From: Myxococcales bacterium | GTDB lineage: Bacteria; Myxococcota_C; UBA6777 | NCBI GenBank assembly: GCA_020632975.1 | Contig: JACKEL010000005.1 | Coordinates: 248,001-312,000, forward strand | Length of the DNA: 64,000 bases | Direction of reading: 5' to 3' | Part shown: positions 27,222 through 36,451 of the stretch, piece after piece | Layout of the letters: every line of letters begins with the position of its first letter | Numbering within the stretch: position 1 is the stretch's first letter | Notes under the pieces: generated by a model | Told to the model about the DNA's origin: nothing | Database searches by the model: none | What the model saw: only the letters and a program-made list of their open reading frames with translations | Made by a program: the position numbers and the translations under genes

Positions 27222-28382
27222 CTAGAACATCGGGGGTTCTTCTTGCTCGTCAAATCCCATCTTCTTCGTAAGAAAACGAATGAGATCTTGCATGGTGATC
27301 ATGCCGATGTAGTGGCTTTGTTGGTCGAGTACCATGAGACGGCTGCTTTGTTGCTGATTCATCTGGGTCACGGCTTGGAGTGCATCGCTTTCGATATCGA
27401 TGGTAAGCTCGGGTGCACAGGGCTTTGCGATCGCACGCAGCGTATTGTGCGGCCACTCGTGCGGCGGCATCTCGTAAAGGTCGTTCACACGGACACATCC
27501 GACAAGTTGGTTGCTGTTGACATCCAACACAGGATAGAGGCTGTGGGGTTCTTTTTCGAGGTGTTCTTCCACGAACTGTTGGATCGAGAGGTAGCTTGGG
27601 AGGGCGTCATCTTCGAGGCTTACAAAGGGACGGATGGGCTCACCGCGCAAGATCTCGCGCAGGCGCATACGATGAAAAGCCGACTGACTGGCGTTGCGCA
27701 TAAACACACCAATCAAAAACCACCAAAAAGCCTGCACCATCTGCTTGTAAAAGATCAACTGCACGATCGCGAGACCGATCATCAACGAACCAAACGCGCT
27801 CCCAATGCTTGCAGCGATCCGCGTGGCCCACGTCAGATCTTTTCGCCATGCCCACAAGATCGCTCGCAAGATCCTGCCGCCATCCAAAGGAAAAGCAGGG
27901 ATCAGGTTAAAGACCACCAAAAGACCATTCAACCAAGCGAGATAACGAAACAGCCCTTCTGCGGACTCTGGCCAAAGCTGTTGGACGCTGAGTAGATACA
28001 GGCCATAGAAAGTCCCCGCAAGAAGGAGACTTGCGAAAGGCCCAGCCGCAGTCACCCACAACTCAGCACGAGCGTGTGGGGGTTCGTCTTCGAGTTCTGC
28101 GACTCCACCAAAAATAAAAAGTGTGATGCTGCGAATGGAAAGCCCATAGCTACGGGCCACAACAGCATGTGCAAGTTCGTGCAACAAGATCGAAGAGACA
28201 AATCCGAGGGTCCCCAAGATCCCCATCCATGTATAAGTATCCGCAGCGAGCTGTTCATACCAATTGGGAAACAAGCCGCGCGAGAGAGACCAACCAAGCA
28301 AAAAAACCAAAAAGACCCAACTCAGGTCCACTTGGATAGGAAAACCCAATAGTCGGAAAATGGTGATACGTTTCGCAAACAT
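27222..28382 (-). CDS. Site-2-type (M50) membrane metalloprotease with CBS domains
   Basis: 386 residues from ATG 28382; GGAG lies 11 bases upstream, and an ATG at 28391 is nearly as good. Six or so membrane segments carry the zinc site HELAH (H68, E69, H72) and the third ligand in NLIPAFPLDGG (D167). Residues about 255-375 form a pair of CBS domains, which usually sense adenine nucleotides and tune the protease. Family members cut membrane-bound anti-sigma factors or other signalling proteins. The substrate is unknown and no anti-sigma gene is nearby. The gene is divergent from the spermidine-synthase fusion. Confidence 0.88.
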   Translation of the reverse strand: MFAKRITIFRLLGFPIQVDLSWVFLVFLLGWSLSRGLFPNWYEQLAADTYTWMGILGTLGFVSSILLHELAHAVVARSYGLSIRSITLFIFGGVAELEDEPPHARAELWVTAAGPFASLLLAGTFYGLYLLSVQQLWPESAEGLFRYLAWLNGLLVVFNLIPAFPLDGGRILRAILWAWRKDLTWATRIAASIGSAFGSLMIGLAIVQLIFYKQMVQAFWWFLIGVFMRNASQSAFHRMRLREILRGEPIRPFVSLEDDALPSYLSIQQFVEEHLEKEPHSLYPVLDVNSNQLVGCVRVNDLYEMPPHEWPHNTLRAIAKPCAPELTIDIESDALQAVTQMNQQQSSRLMVLDQQSHYIGMITMQDLIRFLTKKMGFDEQEEPPMF

Positions 28383-28569
28383 CGTTGCCATCGCTCCACG
28401 CTTTATCAAAAGCGTTGCTGTCTTGGAAAGAGAAAAAGGCGGTGGTAGCATACGAGCGCGCGCGGGAACAAGAGCCAACCATCAAGATGCGCTCGCCGCA
28501 ATCCACAACAAATCCAAAGCAAGCGTAAGGCGCTTTCATAAGCGGCGCAAGCAAAGAAGGAGCGAAAGC

Positions 28570-31500
28570 ATGGCGTTGAGAGGTGCGAGACGCGGTGTGC
28601 GTTGGGCCGTGGGGGCAGCATTTTTTTTCTCAGGGCTCAGTAGCCTCGTTTTAGAAAACTTGTGGGTGCGTATGCTCACATTGGTTTTTGGAGGCTCGAC
28701 CCTCGCGATCGTAACGGTCTTAACGGCTTTTATGAGCGGTCTCGCCTTGGGAAGCGCCCTCTCTGCTCGTTTTGCAGATCGACTACGTCGTCCTGTCCTT
28801 GTGTACGGACTTTTGGAAAGTGGCGTAGCGATCTATGCGCTCTTTATCCCCTTTTTCATCAGCCTGCTTCCTGGGGTGTATGGGCTTTTGCCTGAAGACA
28901 TCTCTTTCTTGAGTATGGCCTTGGTGCGATTTGGCCTTTGTTTCGCGATATTGATCGTCCCCACGACCCTGATGGGCGCAACACTGCCCGTCTTGAGTCG
29001 TTTCTTTGTGCAAGAACAACGCGATGTGGGCGCAGATGTGGGGATCTTGTACAGCCTCAACACGTTTGGAGCGGTCTTTGGCGCCTTCAGTGGGGGGTTT
29101 TTGCTGATCCCTTTGATGGGTATCCACCGCACACTTTGGTGGGTCGCAGGCGTGTTGTTTTGCCTTGCGGTGGCACTAATACTTGTGGGTTCATGGCTCC
29201 CCCCTCTCCTCTTAAAAGGAACAAGCGATCCCCAAGAGCCCGAACAAACGGAAGAACAGCGTATCGAAGAACAACGCCTCGCCCAAGAAGAAGAAGAGTT
29301 ACAACAAGCCTTTCGCGGAAAACGCCGCGAGTATGATCCTTCCTCCCGCAAACGTCTACGCGGTGTCGTGCTGGGAACCCTCGCACTCACGGGGGCTTTG
29401 GCCATGGTCGCCCAAGTCCTATGGTCAAGGGCTTTGGCCATGGTGATCGGCTCCTCCACTTACGCATTTACCTTGATCTTGGTGGTCTTTCTGATTGGAC
29501 TTGCAGGAGGCGCAGCTTGGGGAGCTTGGTTGGCGCGACGTGTCTCTGACCTCGTTGGTATATGGGCCCAACTCCTCGTTGCCACGGCCATTACAGTGGG
29601 GCTTGGTGTTCTACTGATGGATCAGCTTCCCATGATCTTCATCGCTGTGGTGATCGATATCGCCCACAACGTCAACGCAGTCCTACTCTTCGCCATCAAA
29701 GCGGGTATCGCTGCGATCCCCATCTTGTTCCCGACCTTTTTGATGGGAACCTTCTTTGCCTTGGGCCTCGCCATCTACTCCCAAGACCACGAAGAAGGCA
29801 TCGGTTGGAGTGTGGGCTATGTCTACTTTTTCAACACCCTTGGTTCGATCCTTGGCTCCGCTCTTGCGGGCTTTTTGGTGATCCCCTTGCTTGGACTTCA
29901 AGGTGGTTTGGCGCTTTGTGTTTCGCTGTACCTTTTGTGCTCGTTTGGTCTAACTTGGGCAGTGCAACACGAACAACGCCTTGTGATGGGACTTTTCTTG
30001 GTCTTTGGTGGCGTGGGGATCTTCTTTGTGCCTTCATGGAATCACGGCAAGATGAGCCTTGGGATGTTTCGTCTCTCTCGACTCCGCTCCCTCAACTACC
30101 AAAGCGCCATCCGCCCGGGCTCTGTGATCTTCTACCGCGAGGGGATCAGCGCAACCGTCTCTGTCGAAGGGACCGACACCCACCGCGCGCTCAAAGTCAA
30201 CGGAAAGACGGACGCTTCCAATGTTGGGGATCGTTCGACCCAGATCAGTGTAAGTGCCCTTCCCATCGTCGCGCATGGAAAAGCCAAAGATGTCGCTGTG
30301 ATCGGATGGGGCTCGGGGATGACAGTGGGGGCGGCGCTCAAGTTTCCGCTGCGCTCGTTGGTGGCCGCAGAACTCGAACCCGCAGTCGTCGAAGCCTCTA
30401 AGTATTTCGAGCCATGGAACTTTTATCCTTTGCGGGACAAGCGCTTACGTTTGCTATACAACGACGGTCGTAACTTTTTGGCAGCCACGAAAAAACAATT
30501 TGATGTGATCGTCTCCGAACCCTCGAACCCTTGGATGAGTGGAGTCGCAAACCTCTTTACCCAAGAGTACTTTCAGATCGCCAAGAAGCGACTGCGCGAA
30601 GGCGGTATCTTGTGTCAGTGGGTTCAGTTGTATGAGCTTTCTTACGAAAATATCTTATCGATCTTGCGCTCGGTAAGTTCGGTCTTTCCGTATGTTCAGC
30701 TCTATGAGGTCGAGACAGATAGCTATGACACGCTACTCTTGGCCTCGATGAAGCCTTTTCCCATGCCCATCAGTCGCTTTCAAGAGATGATCAAGAAGCC
30801 GAAGTTCAAAGATCTTTTTCAACAGATGAAGGTGTATAGCCCGCACGATATCATCCCCCGTTTTATGATCGGCGAGCGCGAGATCGGTAAACTGCTCAAG
30901 GAAAGCAAAGCCCGCATCAACACGGACTCACACAACCAACTGGAGTTCACGGCTCCTTTGGATCTCGTGCGCGGTTCAAGCATCAAGGTCTTCTCTCACT
31001 TTCAGAAAAAGATCCGCGCGGTAGGACGGCGGTTTGAAGACTACATCCGCCCCAACGTCCTTGGAAAAACACCGCAAACCCAAGCGAGATTTTGGAAAGA
31101 AGCCACACGTTCGATGATGCGTTATGGCTCTTTTAAGCGGGCTGAAAAAACGCTCAAACGCGCGCTCGCCCTCGATCCCAAAGACACCAAGATCCAAGAG
31201 ATACGACGTTTGTTGCGTTTGATGCGCAGCAAAGAAGAGGCTCCCGAGCTTCCCACAGATTTACCGTCCACACGCCCCGCAGATAGGAAGAAATGGCTCA
31301 CCCATATGCGCGAACTCCTCAATGGGGCGAAACACTTCATGAAAGATCGCCACAACAAATGCGTCACAACACTTTTGGGGATCGCTGACGATAAAGCTTT
31401 TGTGCGAGCCTACCCCCAGACCCTGTTCTATCTTGGCTCGTGTTATCGTTATGCGGACTCATATGCAGAAGCGATGCGTTACTTTACGGAGTATGCGGGA

Positions 31501-31602
31501 CTTGTGAAGGAACCTGAGATCACAACACCCCCAAAGATACGACTACAAGAGCTTGAGGCCCCATCCTCTCGCCCCAACAAAAGACCCCCCACAAGACGAT
31601 AA
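28570..31602 (+). CDS. Fused membrane transporter-like / spermidine-synthase-like protein with C-terminal helical repeats
   Basis: 1,010 residues from ATG 28570 (AAGGAG lies 7 bases upstream). The first ~500 residues hold about 12 hydrophobic segments in two halves, split by a Glu-rich linker (EPEQTEEQRIEEQRLAQEEEE). A spermidine-synthase-like Rossmann domain follows, with SAM loop VAVIGWGSGMTVGAAL (about residue 576), an acidic residue in AAELEPAVVEASKYF and the pocket segment FDVIVSEPSNPWMSGVANLFTQ read as FDVIVSEPSNP then WMSGVANLF. The C-terminus has TPR-like helices. Fused proteins of this kind are frequent in Myxococcota and other bacteria; whether they make polyamines or another aminopropyl product is not settled. 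Confidence 0.8.
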   Translation: MALRGARRGVRWAVGAAFFFSGLSSLVLENLWVRMLTLVFGGSTLAIVTVLTAFMSGLALGSALSARFADRLRRPVLVYGLLESGVAIYALFIPFFISLLPGVYGLLPEDISFLSMALVRFGLCFAILIVPTTLMGATLPVLSRFFVQEQRDVGADVGILYSLNTFGAVFGAFSGGFLLIPLMGIHRTLWWVAGVLFCLAVALILVGSWLPPLLLKGTSDPQEPEQTEEQRIEEQRLAQEEEELQQAFRGKRREYDPSSRKRLRGVVLGTLALTGALAMVAQVLWSRALAMVIGSSTYAFTLILVVFLIGLAGGAAWGAWLARRVSDLVGIWAQLLVATAITVGLGVLLMDQLPMIFIAVVIDIAHNVNAVLLFAIKAGIAAIPILFPTFLMGTFFALGLAIYSQDHEEGIGWSVGYVYFFNTLGSILGSALAGFLVIPLLGLQGGLALCVSLYLLCSFGLTWAVQHEQRLVMGLFLVFGGVGIFFVPSWNHGKMSLGMFRLSRLRSLNYQSAIRPGSVIFYREGISATVSVEGTDTHRALKVNGKTDASNVGDRSTQISVSALPIVAHGKAKDVAVIGWGSGMTVGAALKFPLRSLVAAELEPAVVEASKYFEPWNFYPLRDKRLRLLYNDGRNFLAATKKQFDVIVSEPSNPWMSGVANLFTQEYFQIAKKRLREGGILCQWVQLYELSYENILSILRSVSSVFPYVQLYEVETDSYDTLLLASMKPFPMPISRFQEMIKKPKFKDLFQQMKVYSPHDIIPRFMIGEREIGKLLKESKARINTDSHNQLEFTAPLDLVRGSSIKVFSHFQKKIRAVGRRFEDYIRPNVLGKTPQTQARFWKEATRSMMRYGSFKRAEKTLKRALALDPKDTKIQEIRRLLRLMRSKEEAPELPTDLPSTRPADRKKWLTHMRELLNGAKHFMKDRHNKCVTTLLGIADDKAFVRAYPQTLFYLGSCYRYADSYAEAMRYFTEYAGLVKEPEITTPPKIRLQELEAPSSRPNKRPPTRR

Positions 31603-31688
31603 GCGCATCTCAAGTTGCGCTTCACGTGGGTATGCTTGCAGATCAAGAAACAGCGTCGCAAATTAGGAAGAAGGTAGGAGGTTTTTTC

Positions 31689-32531
31689 ATGAGATATCGT
31701 TGGATGGTACTTGGGCTTTGTGCTTGGCTGTGGATCACCCCTACAGCCCAAGCCGCCAATGTGACGCGCATCAACCAAGCTTGGGAGTCCATCTTGGGCA
31801 CCCAACTCGTCTTTTTGTACTATGGGATCGGCTCTGTAGGCGATCTGTACAAAAATAAGATCTACAATACTTCCCGTGTTATCCGCTATCTCGGCATGTT
31901 GGAGCCCACCCTCCGCCAAGAACAACTGTTTCTTTCGCAGCTCAAACCCCTTGGCAACAAAAAAAGCCGCGAGATGTATCGACGTGTTCGTGCTGTGATG
32001 GACTTTTTGATCCAAGAAGCTTCTGCGCTTCGTCGCTATGTCAATGAAGGAAAGTCCGAAGACTGGAACCAATTTGCCACCTATCGTCGCGCAGCTGTCG
32101 AAGATCTCCAATATGTACTCAGCCACCAAGCCAACCGCAGCAATCATCGTTTTCGTGGAGGCGTCAAAGCTGCCTACCGTCATCTCGGCCATTATCTAGG
32201 GGTTGACTTGGTCTTTGGTTACTTTTTTGTGGGATTGGTCGCGGACGGGTATTTTCGATTGTTGATACCCCCCGCGCAAACGCGGCAGCATCTTGGGTTG
32301 GTTGTGCGCTTGCTCCAAAACAACATCCAGATGCTCGCGCGTGCCAAACACTCGGTCCCACGGTCGGATCGACCACGAACCCTTTCGATTGCGCAGGGTA
32401 TGGGTACTTTGATCGATCAAGCAAAGTCTTTGGATATCTTTGTACGATCACGTCAACGCTCTGCGTTGAAACGATACTGGCTTTTGCGAAAGAAGACATG
32501 GACATATGTTCGTGTGATGAGTGGCGACTGA
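31689..32531 (+). CDS. Secreted alpha-helical protein of unknown function
   Basis: 280 residues from ATG 31689, with AGGAGG 7 bases upstream and a signal peptide ending AQA|ANVTRINQ. The mature part is mainly helical and basic and has a central hydrophobic stretch (YLGVDLVFGYFFVGLVADGYF). No catalytic motif or known family is evident. It follows the spermidine-synthase fusion by 86 bases and may share its transcript. Confidence 0.6.
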   Translation: MRYRWMVLGLCAWLWITPTAQAANVTRINQAWESILGTQLVFLYYGIGSVGDLYKNKIYNTSRVIRYLGMLEPTLRQEQLFLSQLKPLGNKKSREMYRRVRAVMDFLIQEASALRRYVNEGKSEDWNQFATYRRAAVEDLQYVLSHQANRSNHRFRGGVKAAYRHLGHYLGVDLVFGYFFVGLVADGYFRLLIPPAQTRQHLGLVVRLLQNNIQMLARAKHSVPRSDRPRTLSIAQGMGTLIDQAKSLDIFVRSRQRSALKRYWLLRKKTWTYVRVMSGD

Positions 32532-32578
32532 CCACAACAAGGCCGATCTTGGCCATGCTGAAAGGGTCCTCGATCACT

Positions 32579-32629
32579 CTGTGTTGTTTGCAAAGCCAAA
32601 CACAGCACACAAGGCGTCCCCAAACGCCT
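32579..32629 (+). promoter_or_regulatory. Two consecutive hairpins in the leader of the gamma-glutamyltransferase gene
   Basis: A 7-base stem (32579-32585 with 32599-32605) is followed by a 6-base stem (32612-32617 with 32624-32629), ending 19 bases before the ATG at 32649. There is no T-run. It may stabilise the mRNA or control translation; it matches no riboswitch I know. Confidence 0.3.
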
Positions 32630-32648
32630 GCTTCATAGGGATAGATCG

Positions 32649-34568
32649 ATGGATGTCTTTGTTCGATACCTCACCTTGCATCGCCTCCGCCCATTCGTCT
32701 TTTGTGGCATCTTAGGGAGTTCCTTGTTGTGGCAACATGCCGCATATCCCGAGGGTAGCCCTGCCCCCAAAAAACGCAGCGCCCCCAAGAAACGCAGCGC
32801 CCCCAAGAAACGCGCCAAGCGAAAAAGCCGAATATCCCGTAAAAGCAAGCGTAAAAAGCGCAAGTCTTATGCGCGCAAGCGTCGAAAGTCTCGTTACTTT
32901 CGATTGCCTTGGCGAAGAAAAGCGCGTGCCCCTCGTCGCAAGGTTTGGCGCGATAAGACCCAACAGATGGTCGCAACCGCTCATCCTCTCGCAACCCAAG
33001 CAGGTTTGGAGATGTTGCGTTTGGGCGGAAATGCAATGGACGCAGCGGTCGCAGCGGGCTTTGTACTGTCCGTGGTAGAGCCCTATGGTTCGGGGATTGG
33101 TGGCGGCGGCTTCTTGCTGTATTACGATGCCAAGAAGAAAGACCTCAAAGCCCTCGACTTTCGGGAGCGTGCGCCGCTCAAGTCCGATCCCCAGATGTAC
33201 GCGCGCCACCCTGAAAAAAAAGCGATGAAGCTCTCGAAAGAAGGCCATCTCGCGGTCGCAGTCCCAGGGATGGTCGCAGGGATGGTCGAAGGAGCCTCCC
33301 AGTACGCGACATTGCCTTGGTCCAAACTGCTCGAACCTGCCCACAAACACGCGAAAGAAGGCTTCCCCATCCATCGCCGCCTAGCGGGGGCTTTGGGATT
33401 TGCGCGTTCGAAACTCCGTAGGTTCCGCGCAAGTCGAAAGATCTTTCTCAAAAATGGAAAGAAAGCCCCATCCAAAGGCGAGATCCTTAAACAATCGGAT
33501 CTGGCTTGGACCATCTCACAAATCCAGCGCTTTGGTGCACACGCCTTTTACGAAGGACGCGTGGCCAAATACCTCCTCAAAGAGATGAAGCGCGGCGGTG
33601 GCCTGATCACCGCAGAAGATCTCAAACAATACAAAGCGCGTTGGGTCCAACCTGTGATCGGCAAATACCGAGGTTACACGATCTACTCGATGGGCTCGCC
33701 CTCTTCAGGTGGCGTTCACTTGGTGCAGATGCTCAACATCCTCGCGGGCTTTCCCCTCAACAAGATGAAACTCCGTGATCCTCGCCGCATGCACCTCGTG
33801 GTCGAAGCGATGCGCCTCGCTTTTGCAGATCGGGCCCGTTACCAAGGTGATGCTCGCTTTGTCAAAGTCCCCACCAGTGGGCTCACATCTCCCCGATATG
33901 CCGCGCTTTTAAGAAAGCGCATCTCTCCTGAAAAAGCGACTCCAGGCGGCTCCATCCAAGCGGGCGATCCGTACCCCTTCAATCACAAGCACACCACGCA
34001 CATCTCGATCATCGACAAGTGGGGTAACGCGGCCTCCATGACACTGACCATCAACACGACCTTTGGTTCGGGTGTTGTGGCGTCTGGGACAGGTATCGTC
34101 CTCAACAACGAGATGGACGACTTTACGACCCTCCCAGGAAAACCCAATGCTTACAAACTGATACAAAGCGAAAACAACAACATCGCGCCTGGCAAGTCTC
34201 CCCTTTCTTCGATGACCCCGACCCTGATCTTCGACGAAAAGAACCGACTGCGCGGCGCGATCGGTAGTCCTGGTGGTCCAACGATCATCACGACGGTGCT
34301 TCAATTGATCTTGCACCTCATTGATCAACGTATGCTCGTCGAAGAAGCGATGAAGTTCCCACGCATCCACCATCAGTGGCGCCCTGCCAAGCTATTTGTC
34401 GAACGCAAGATGCGATCTCGCCGTGTCCTTCGAGGTCTCAAGGCCCTCGGCCACAAAGTCAAAAAGCGCGCATGGTGGGGTAATGCGATGGCCTTGTGGG
34501 TGACCAAGTGGAGAAGACTCACAGGAGCCGCAGATCCCCGTGGGGACGGGAGTGCCGAAGGCTTCTGA
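32649..34568 (+). CDS. ggt: Gamma-glutamyltransferase with basic N-terminal linker
   Basis: 639 residues. After a signal-like start comes an unusual linker of about 70 residues made of Lys, Arg, Pro and Ser (APKKRS repeats, then RKSKRKKRK). The GGT proenzyme starts near residue 100 (QQMVATAHPLATQAG, then GIGGGGFLLYY). The self-cleavage site and new N-terminal nucleophile are in HTTH, Thr449 by analogy with the E. coli enzyme. GSGVVASGTGIVLNNEMDDF and the SSMTPTLIF segment match the small subunit. The enzyme hydrolyses glutathione and transfers its gamma-glutamyl group in the periplasm or outside. The basic linker is not typical of the family. Confidence 0.92.
   Translation: MDVFVRYLTLHRLRPFVFCGILGSSLLWQHAAYPEGSPAPKKRSAPKKRSAPKKRAKRKSRISRKSKRKKRKSYARKRRKSRYFRLPWRRKARAPRRKVWRDKTQQMVATAHPLATQAGLEMLRLGGNAMDAAVAAGFVLSVVEPYGSGIGGGGFLLYYDAKKKDLKALDFRERAPLKSDPQMYARHPEKKAMKLSKEGHLAVAVPGMVAGMVEGASQYATLPWSKLLEPAHKHAKEGFPIHRRLAGALGFARSKLRRFRASRKIFLKNGKKAPSKGEILKQSDLAWTISQIQRFGAHAFYEGRVAKYLLKEMKRGGGLITAEDLKQYKARWVQPVIGKYRGYTIYSMGSPSSGGVHLVQMLNILAGFPLNKMKLRDPRRMHLVVEAMRLAFADRARYQGDARFVKVPTSGLTSPRYAALLRKRISPEKATPGGSIQAGDPYPFNHKHTTHISIIDKWGNAASMTLTINTTFGSGVVASGTGIVLNNEMDDFTTLPGKPNAYKLIQSENNNIAPGKSPLSSMTPTLIFDEKNRLRGAIGSPGGPTIITTVLQLILHLIDQRMLVEEAMKFPRIHHQWRPAKLFVERKMRSRRVLRGLKALGHKVKKRAWWGNAMALWVTKWRRLTGAADPRGDGSAEGF
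32763..32816 (+). repeat. Three 18-base tandem repeats in ggt
   Basis: Units 32763-32780, 32781-32798 and 32799-32816 have the form GCCCCCAAGAAACGCAGC with a few changes and encode APKKRS. They produce part of the basic linker and resemble the PKKVA repeats in the giant surface protein. Confidence 0.85.
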
Positions 34569-34583
34569 CCAAATCAAGATGCG

Positions 34584-34612
34584 TTGTATTGCGACGGAGG
34601 GGAACGTATGAT
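34584..34612 (+). promoter_or_regulatory. Sigma70-type promoter for the M16 protease gene
   Basis: TTGTAT (34584-34589) and TATGAT (34607-34612) have 17 bases between them. They lie just after the ggt stop and about 64 bases before the protease start codon. Confidence 0.6.
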
Positions 34613-34675
34613 ATGACGGCGATCTACGGCATGTCTTCAAGATGCCGTTTCTATCGCAACATCGAGGTTTTTTGT

Positions 34676-35971
34676 ATGAGTCAAGTGAAGTATCCAGAGC
34701 CACAGTTTGTCACCCTTGCAAACGGGCTCAAGGTGGGGTTGTGGCCCTTGCCCCATCTCCACAGCGTCGGGGTGGGACTCTATTGCCGTATGGGTTCACG
34801 TTATGAATCCACCGAAGTCTCGGGGATCTCGCACTTTCTAGAGCATGTTCTGTTTCGAGGAAACGCAAAGTACGAGACGTCTTATGCGATGAATCGGGAC
34901 TTTGAATCGTGGGGCGGTTCGATCAACGGCTTCACCACCCGCGAATATACCTACTTTTATGGACGAGTTCACCCGACCTTTACCAACGAAGCCATCGGCT
35001 TTATGGCGGATCTTGGCCGTCAACCGAGCTTTGCAGGCGTCGAGTTGGAACGAGAGATCATCCTCGAAGAACGCCTCGAAGATGTCGATGAAGACGGTCT
35101 CGATCTCGACATCGACGACATCTCTTGGCGCTCTTATTGGGGTGAACATCCCCTCGCACAAAAGATCATTGGGACACCACAAGCCCTTCGTGCCATCACA
35201 GAAGACCAGATCCGCGAACACTTCAAGCGCTTCTTCTGTGGTCCCAACCTCGCGATCTGCGTGACTGGACGCTTTGACCCTGACGAGATCATGCCTGTCC
35301 TCGAAGAAGCCTTTGGCTCCTACCCTGCAGGCGATCTCGTTCTTCCTGAAGTGGCACCACGCCCCTTCAAACCGCACCAACAACCGTGCTTCGTCACCCA
35401 CGAAGATACGCAGATTGGTCTGCAACTGTCCTTCCCTGGCCCTGGTCCCAAAGACCCCGGCTATCCGTCTTTTCTCTTGCTTGAGCGTATCCTCGACGAT
35501 GGAATGAGCAGCCGCCTTTGGCGCAGAATCGTCGAAGAGATGGGGCTTTGCTACGATCTTTGGGCACAGTTGGATGTCAATCACGACTTTTGTATGTTGG
35601 AGATCGGCGCACAGGTCGCCAGCGAAAAGACCGTTCAACTCGTCGAAACCTTGTACGAAGAGTTGATGCTTCTCCGCGATCAAGGCCCCACAGAAGAAGA
35701 ACTCTCTCTTGCACGTCGTCGCCTGCGTTTTGGTCGGGAGTATGCGCTCGATCAAAGCGAGACCATGAACGAATACCTTGGCGTGGCGATGTTGTATGAC
35801 AATTATGTCCCCATCGAAGAGCGGATCGAACAACTCGAAGCTGTCACAAGCGCGGATATCCAAGCTTTTATGGGGCAGCTCCTCCACAAAGAGAGCCAAC
35901 TCTTCGCAGCCATCGGGTCCCTCACCAAAGGCCTCAAAAAACGCCTCAAAGACGCGATGCAACTCCCCTAA
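34676..35971 (+). CDS. M16 family zinc protease
   Basis: 431 residues from ATG 34676 (GAGG about 8 bases upstream). The inverted zinc motif HxxEH is intact (H53, E56, H57 in GISHFLEHVLFRG). The downstream Glu ligand lies in the acidic helix REIILEERLEDVDED, and GRFDPDEIMPVLEEAFG starts the linker to the second, inactive half. The length matches one-chain bacterial processing peptidases (PqqL/YmxG type). With no signal peptide it is probably cytoplasmic and digests peptides. It contrasts with the metal-site-less relative at 59956. Confidence 0.9.
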   Translation: MSQVKYPEPQFVTLANGLKVGLWPLPHLHSVGVGLYCRMGSRYESTEVSGISHFLEHVLFRGNAKYETSYAMNRDFESWGGSINGFTTREYTYFYGRVHPTFTNEAIGFMADLGRQPSFAGVELEREIILEERLEDVDEDGLDLDIDDISWRSYWGEHPLAQKIIGTPQALRAITEDQIREHFKRFFCGPNLAICVTGRFDPDEIMPVLEEAFGSYPAGDLVLPEVAPRPFKPHQQPCFVTHEDTQIGLQLSFPGPGPKDPGYPSFLLLERILDDGMSSRLWRRIVEEMGLCYDLWAQLDVNHDFCMLEIGAQVASEKTVQLVETLYEELMLLRDQGPTEEELSLARRRLRFGREYALDQSETMNEYLGVAMLYDNYVPIEERIEQLEAVTSADIQAFMGQLLHKESQLFAAIGSLTKGLKKRLKDAMQLP

Positions 35972-36000
35972 ACTCCCCCAAACGACCCACCACCCCATAC

Positions 36001-36036
36001 AAGTTCAAAAGCACCTACAAGCTCAAAAGTACCTGC
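36001..36036 (+). repeat. Two 18-base tandem repeats between convergent genes
   Basis: AAGTTCAAAAGCACCTAC is followed at once by AAGCTCAAAAGTACCTGC (15 of 18 bases match). It lies between the M16 protease stop and the small secreted protein's stop. No role is evident. Confidence 0.6.
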
Positions 36037-36040
36037 TCAA

Positions 36041-36343
36041 TTATCGATCACAGTAGATAAAGATGCGTTTGTTGGTCGAATGTAGCTTGATGGCCTGTAC
36101 ACTTTTGTAGGCGATGATCAAGCGGCTTTTCGATGAACTGATCGTGAAGACACGCGCGCCAAATGTGAGACGCCAACCACCGTTGTAAGGCTCTTTTCCG
36201 CTCCCAACGTAGATGATGCGCGGATACTTCACGCTGTTTGCTCCCTTGAGGGCAGCCATCACGTCATCGCGGTGCATCGCTTGTGCGGGAGAAGCAAACA
36301 ACAACCATCCACAAAGTGCCAATAGAACGCCAAAAGTTTTCAT
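36041..36343 (-). CDS. Small secreted protein of unknown function
   Basis: 100 residues from ATG 36343 (AAAGGAG lies 8 bases upstream). A signal peptide of about 22 residues ends SPAQA. The mature 78 residues look like a single beta-rich domain (YPRIIYVGSGKEPYNGGWRL...), with one Cys near the end. No family recognised. It lies downstream of, and facing the same way as, the histidine kinase gene's opposite neighbour; an operon is not evident. Confidence 0.6.
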   Translation of the reverse strand: MKTFGVLLALCGWLLFASPAQAMHRDDVMAALKGANSVKYPRIIYVGSGKEPYNGGWRLTFGARVFTISSSKSRLIIAYKSVQAIKLHSTNKRIFIYCDR

Positions 36344-36451
36344 CGACTCGCTCCTTTGGGTAGAGAGAAAAAGAGGACGACCACATCGTCGGATTTTGTT
36401 CTGGCTTGGAGAGAAGTTAGCGTAGATCAGTGTGGTCGATGAGGGCAAGGA

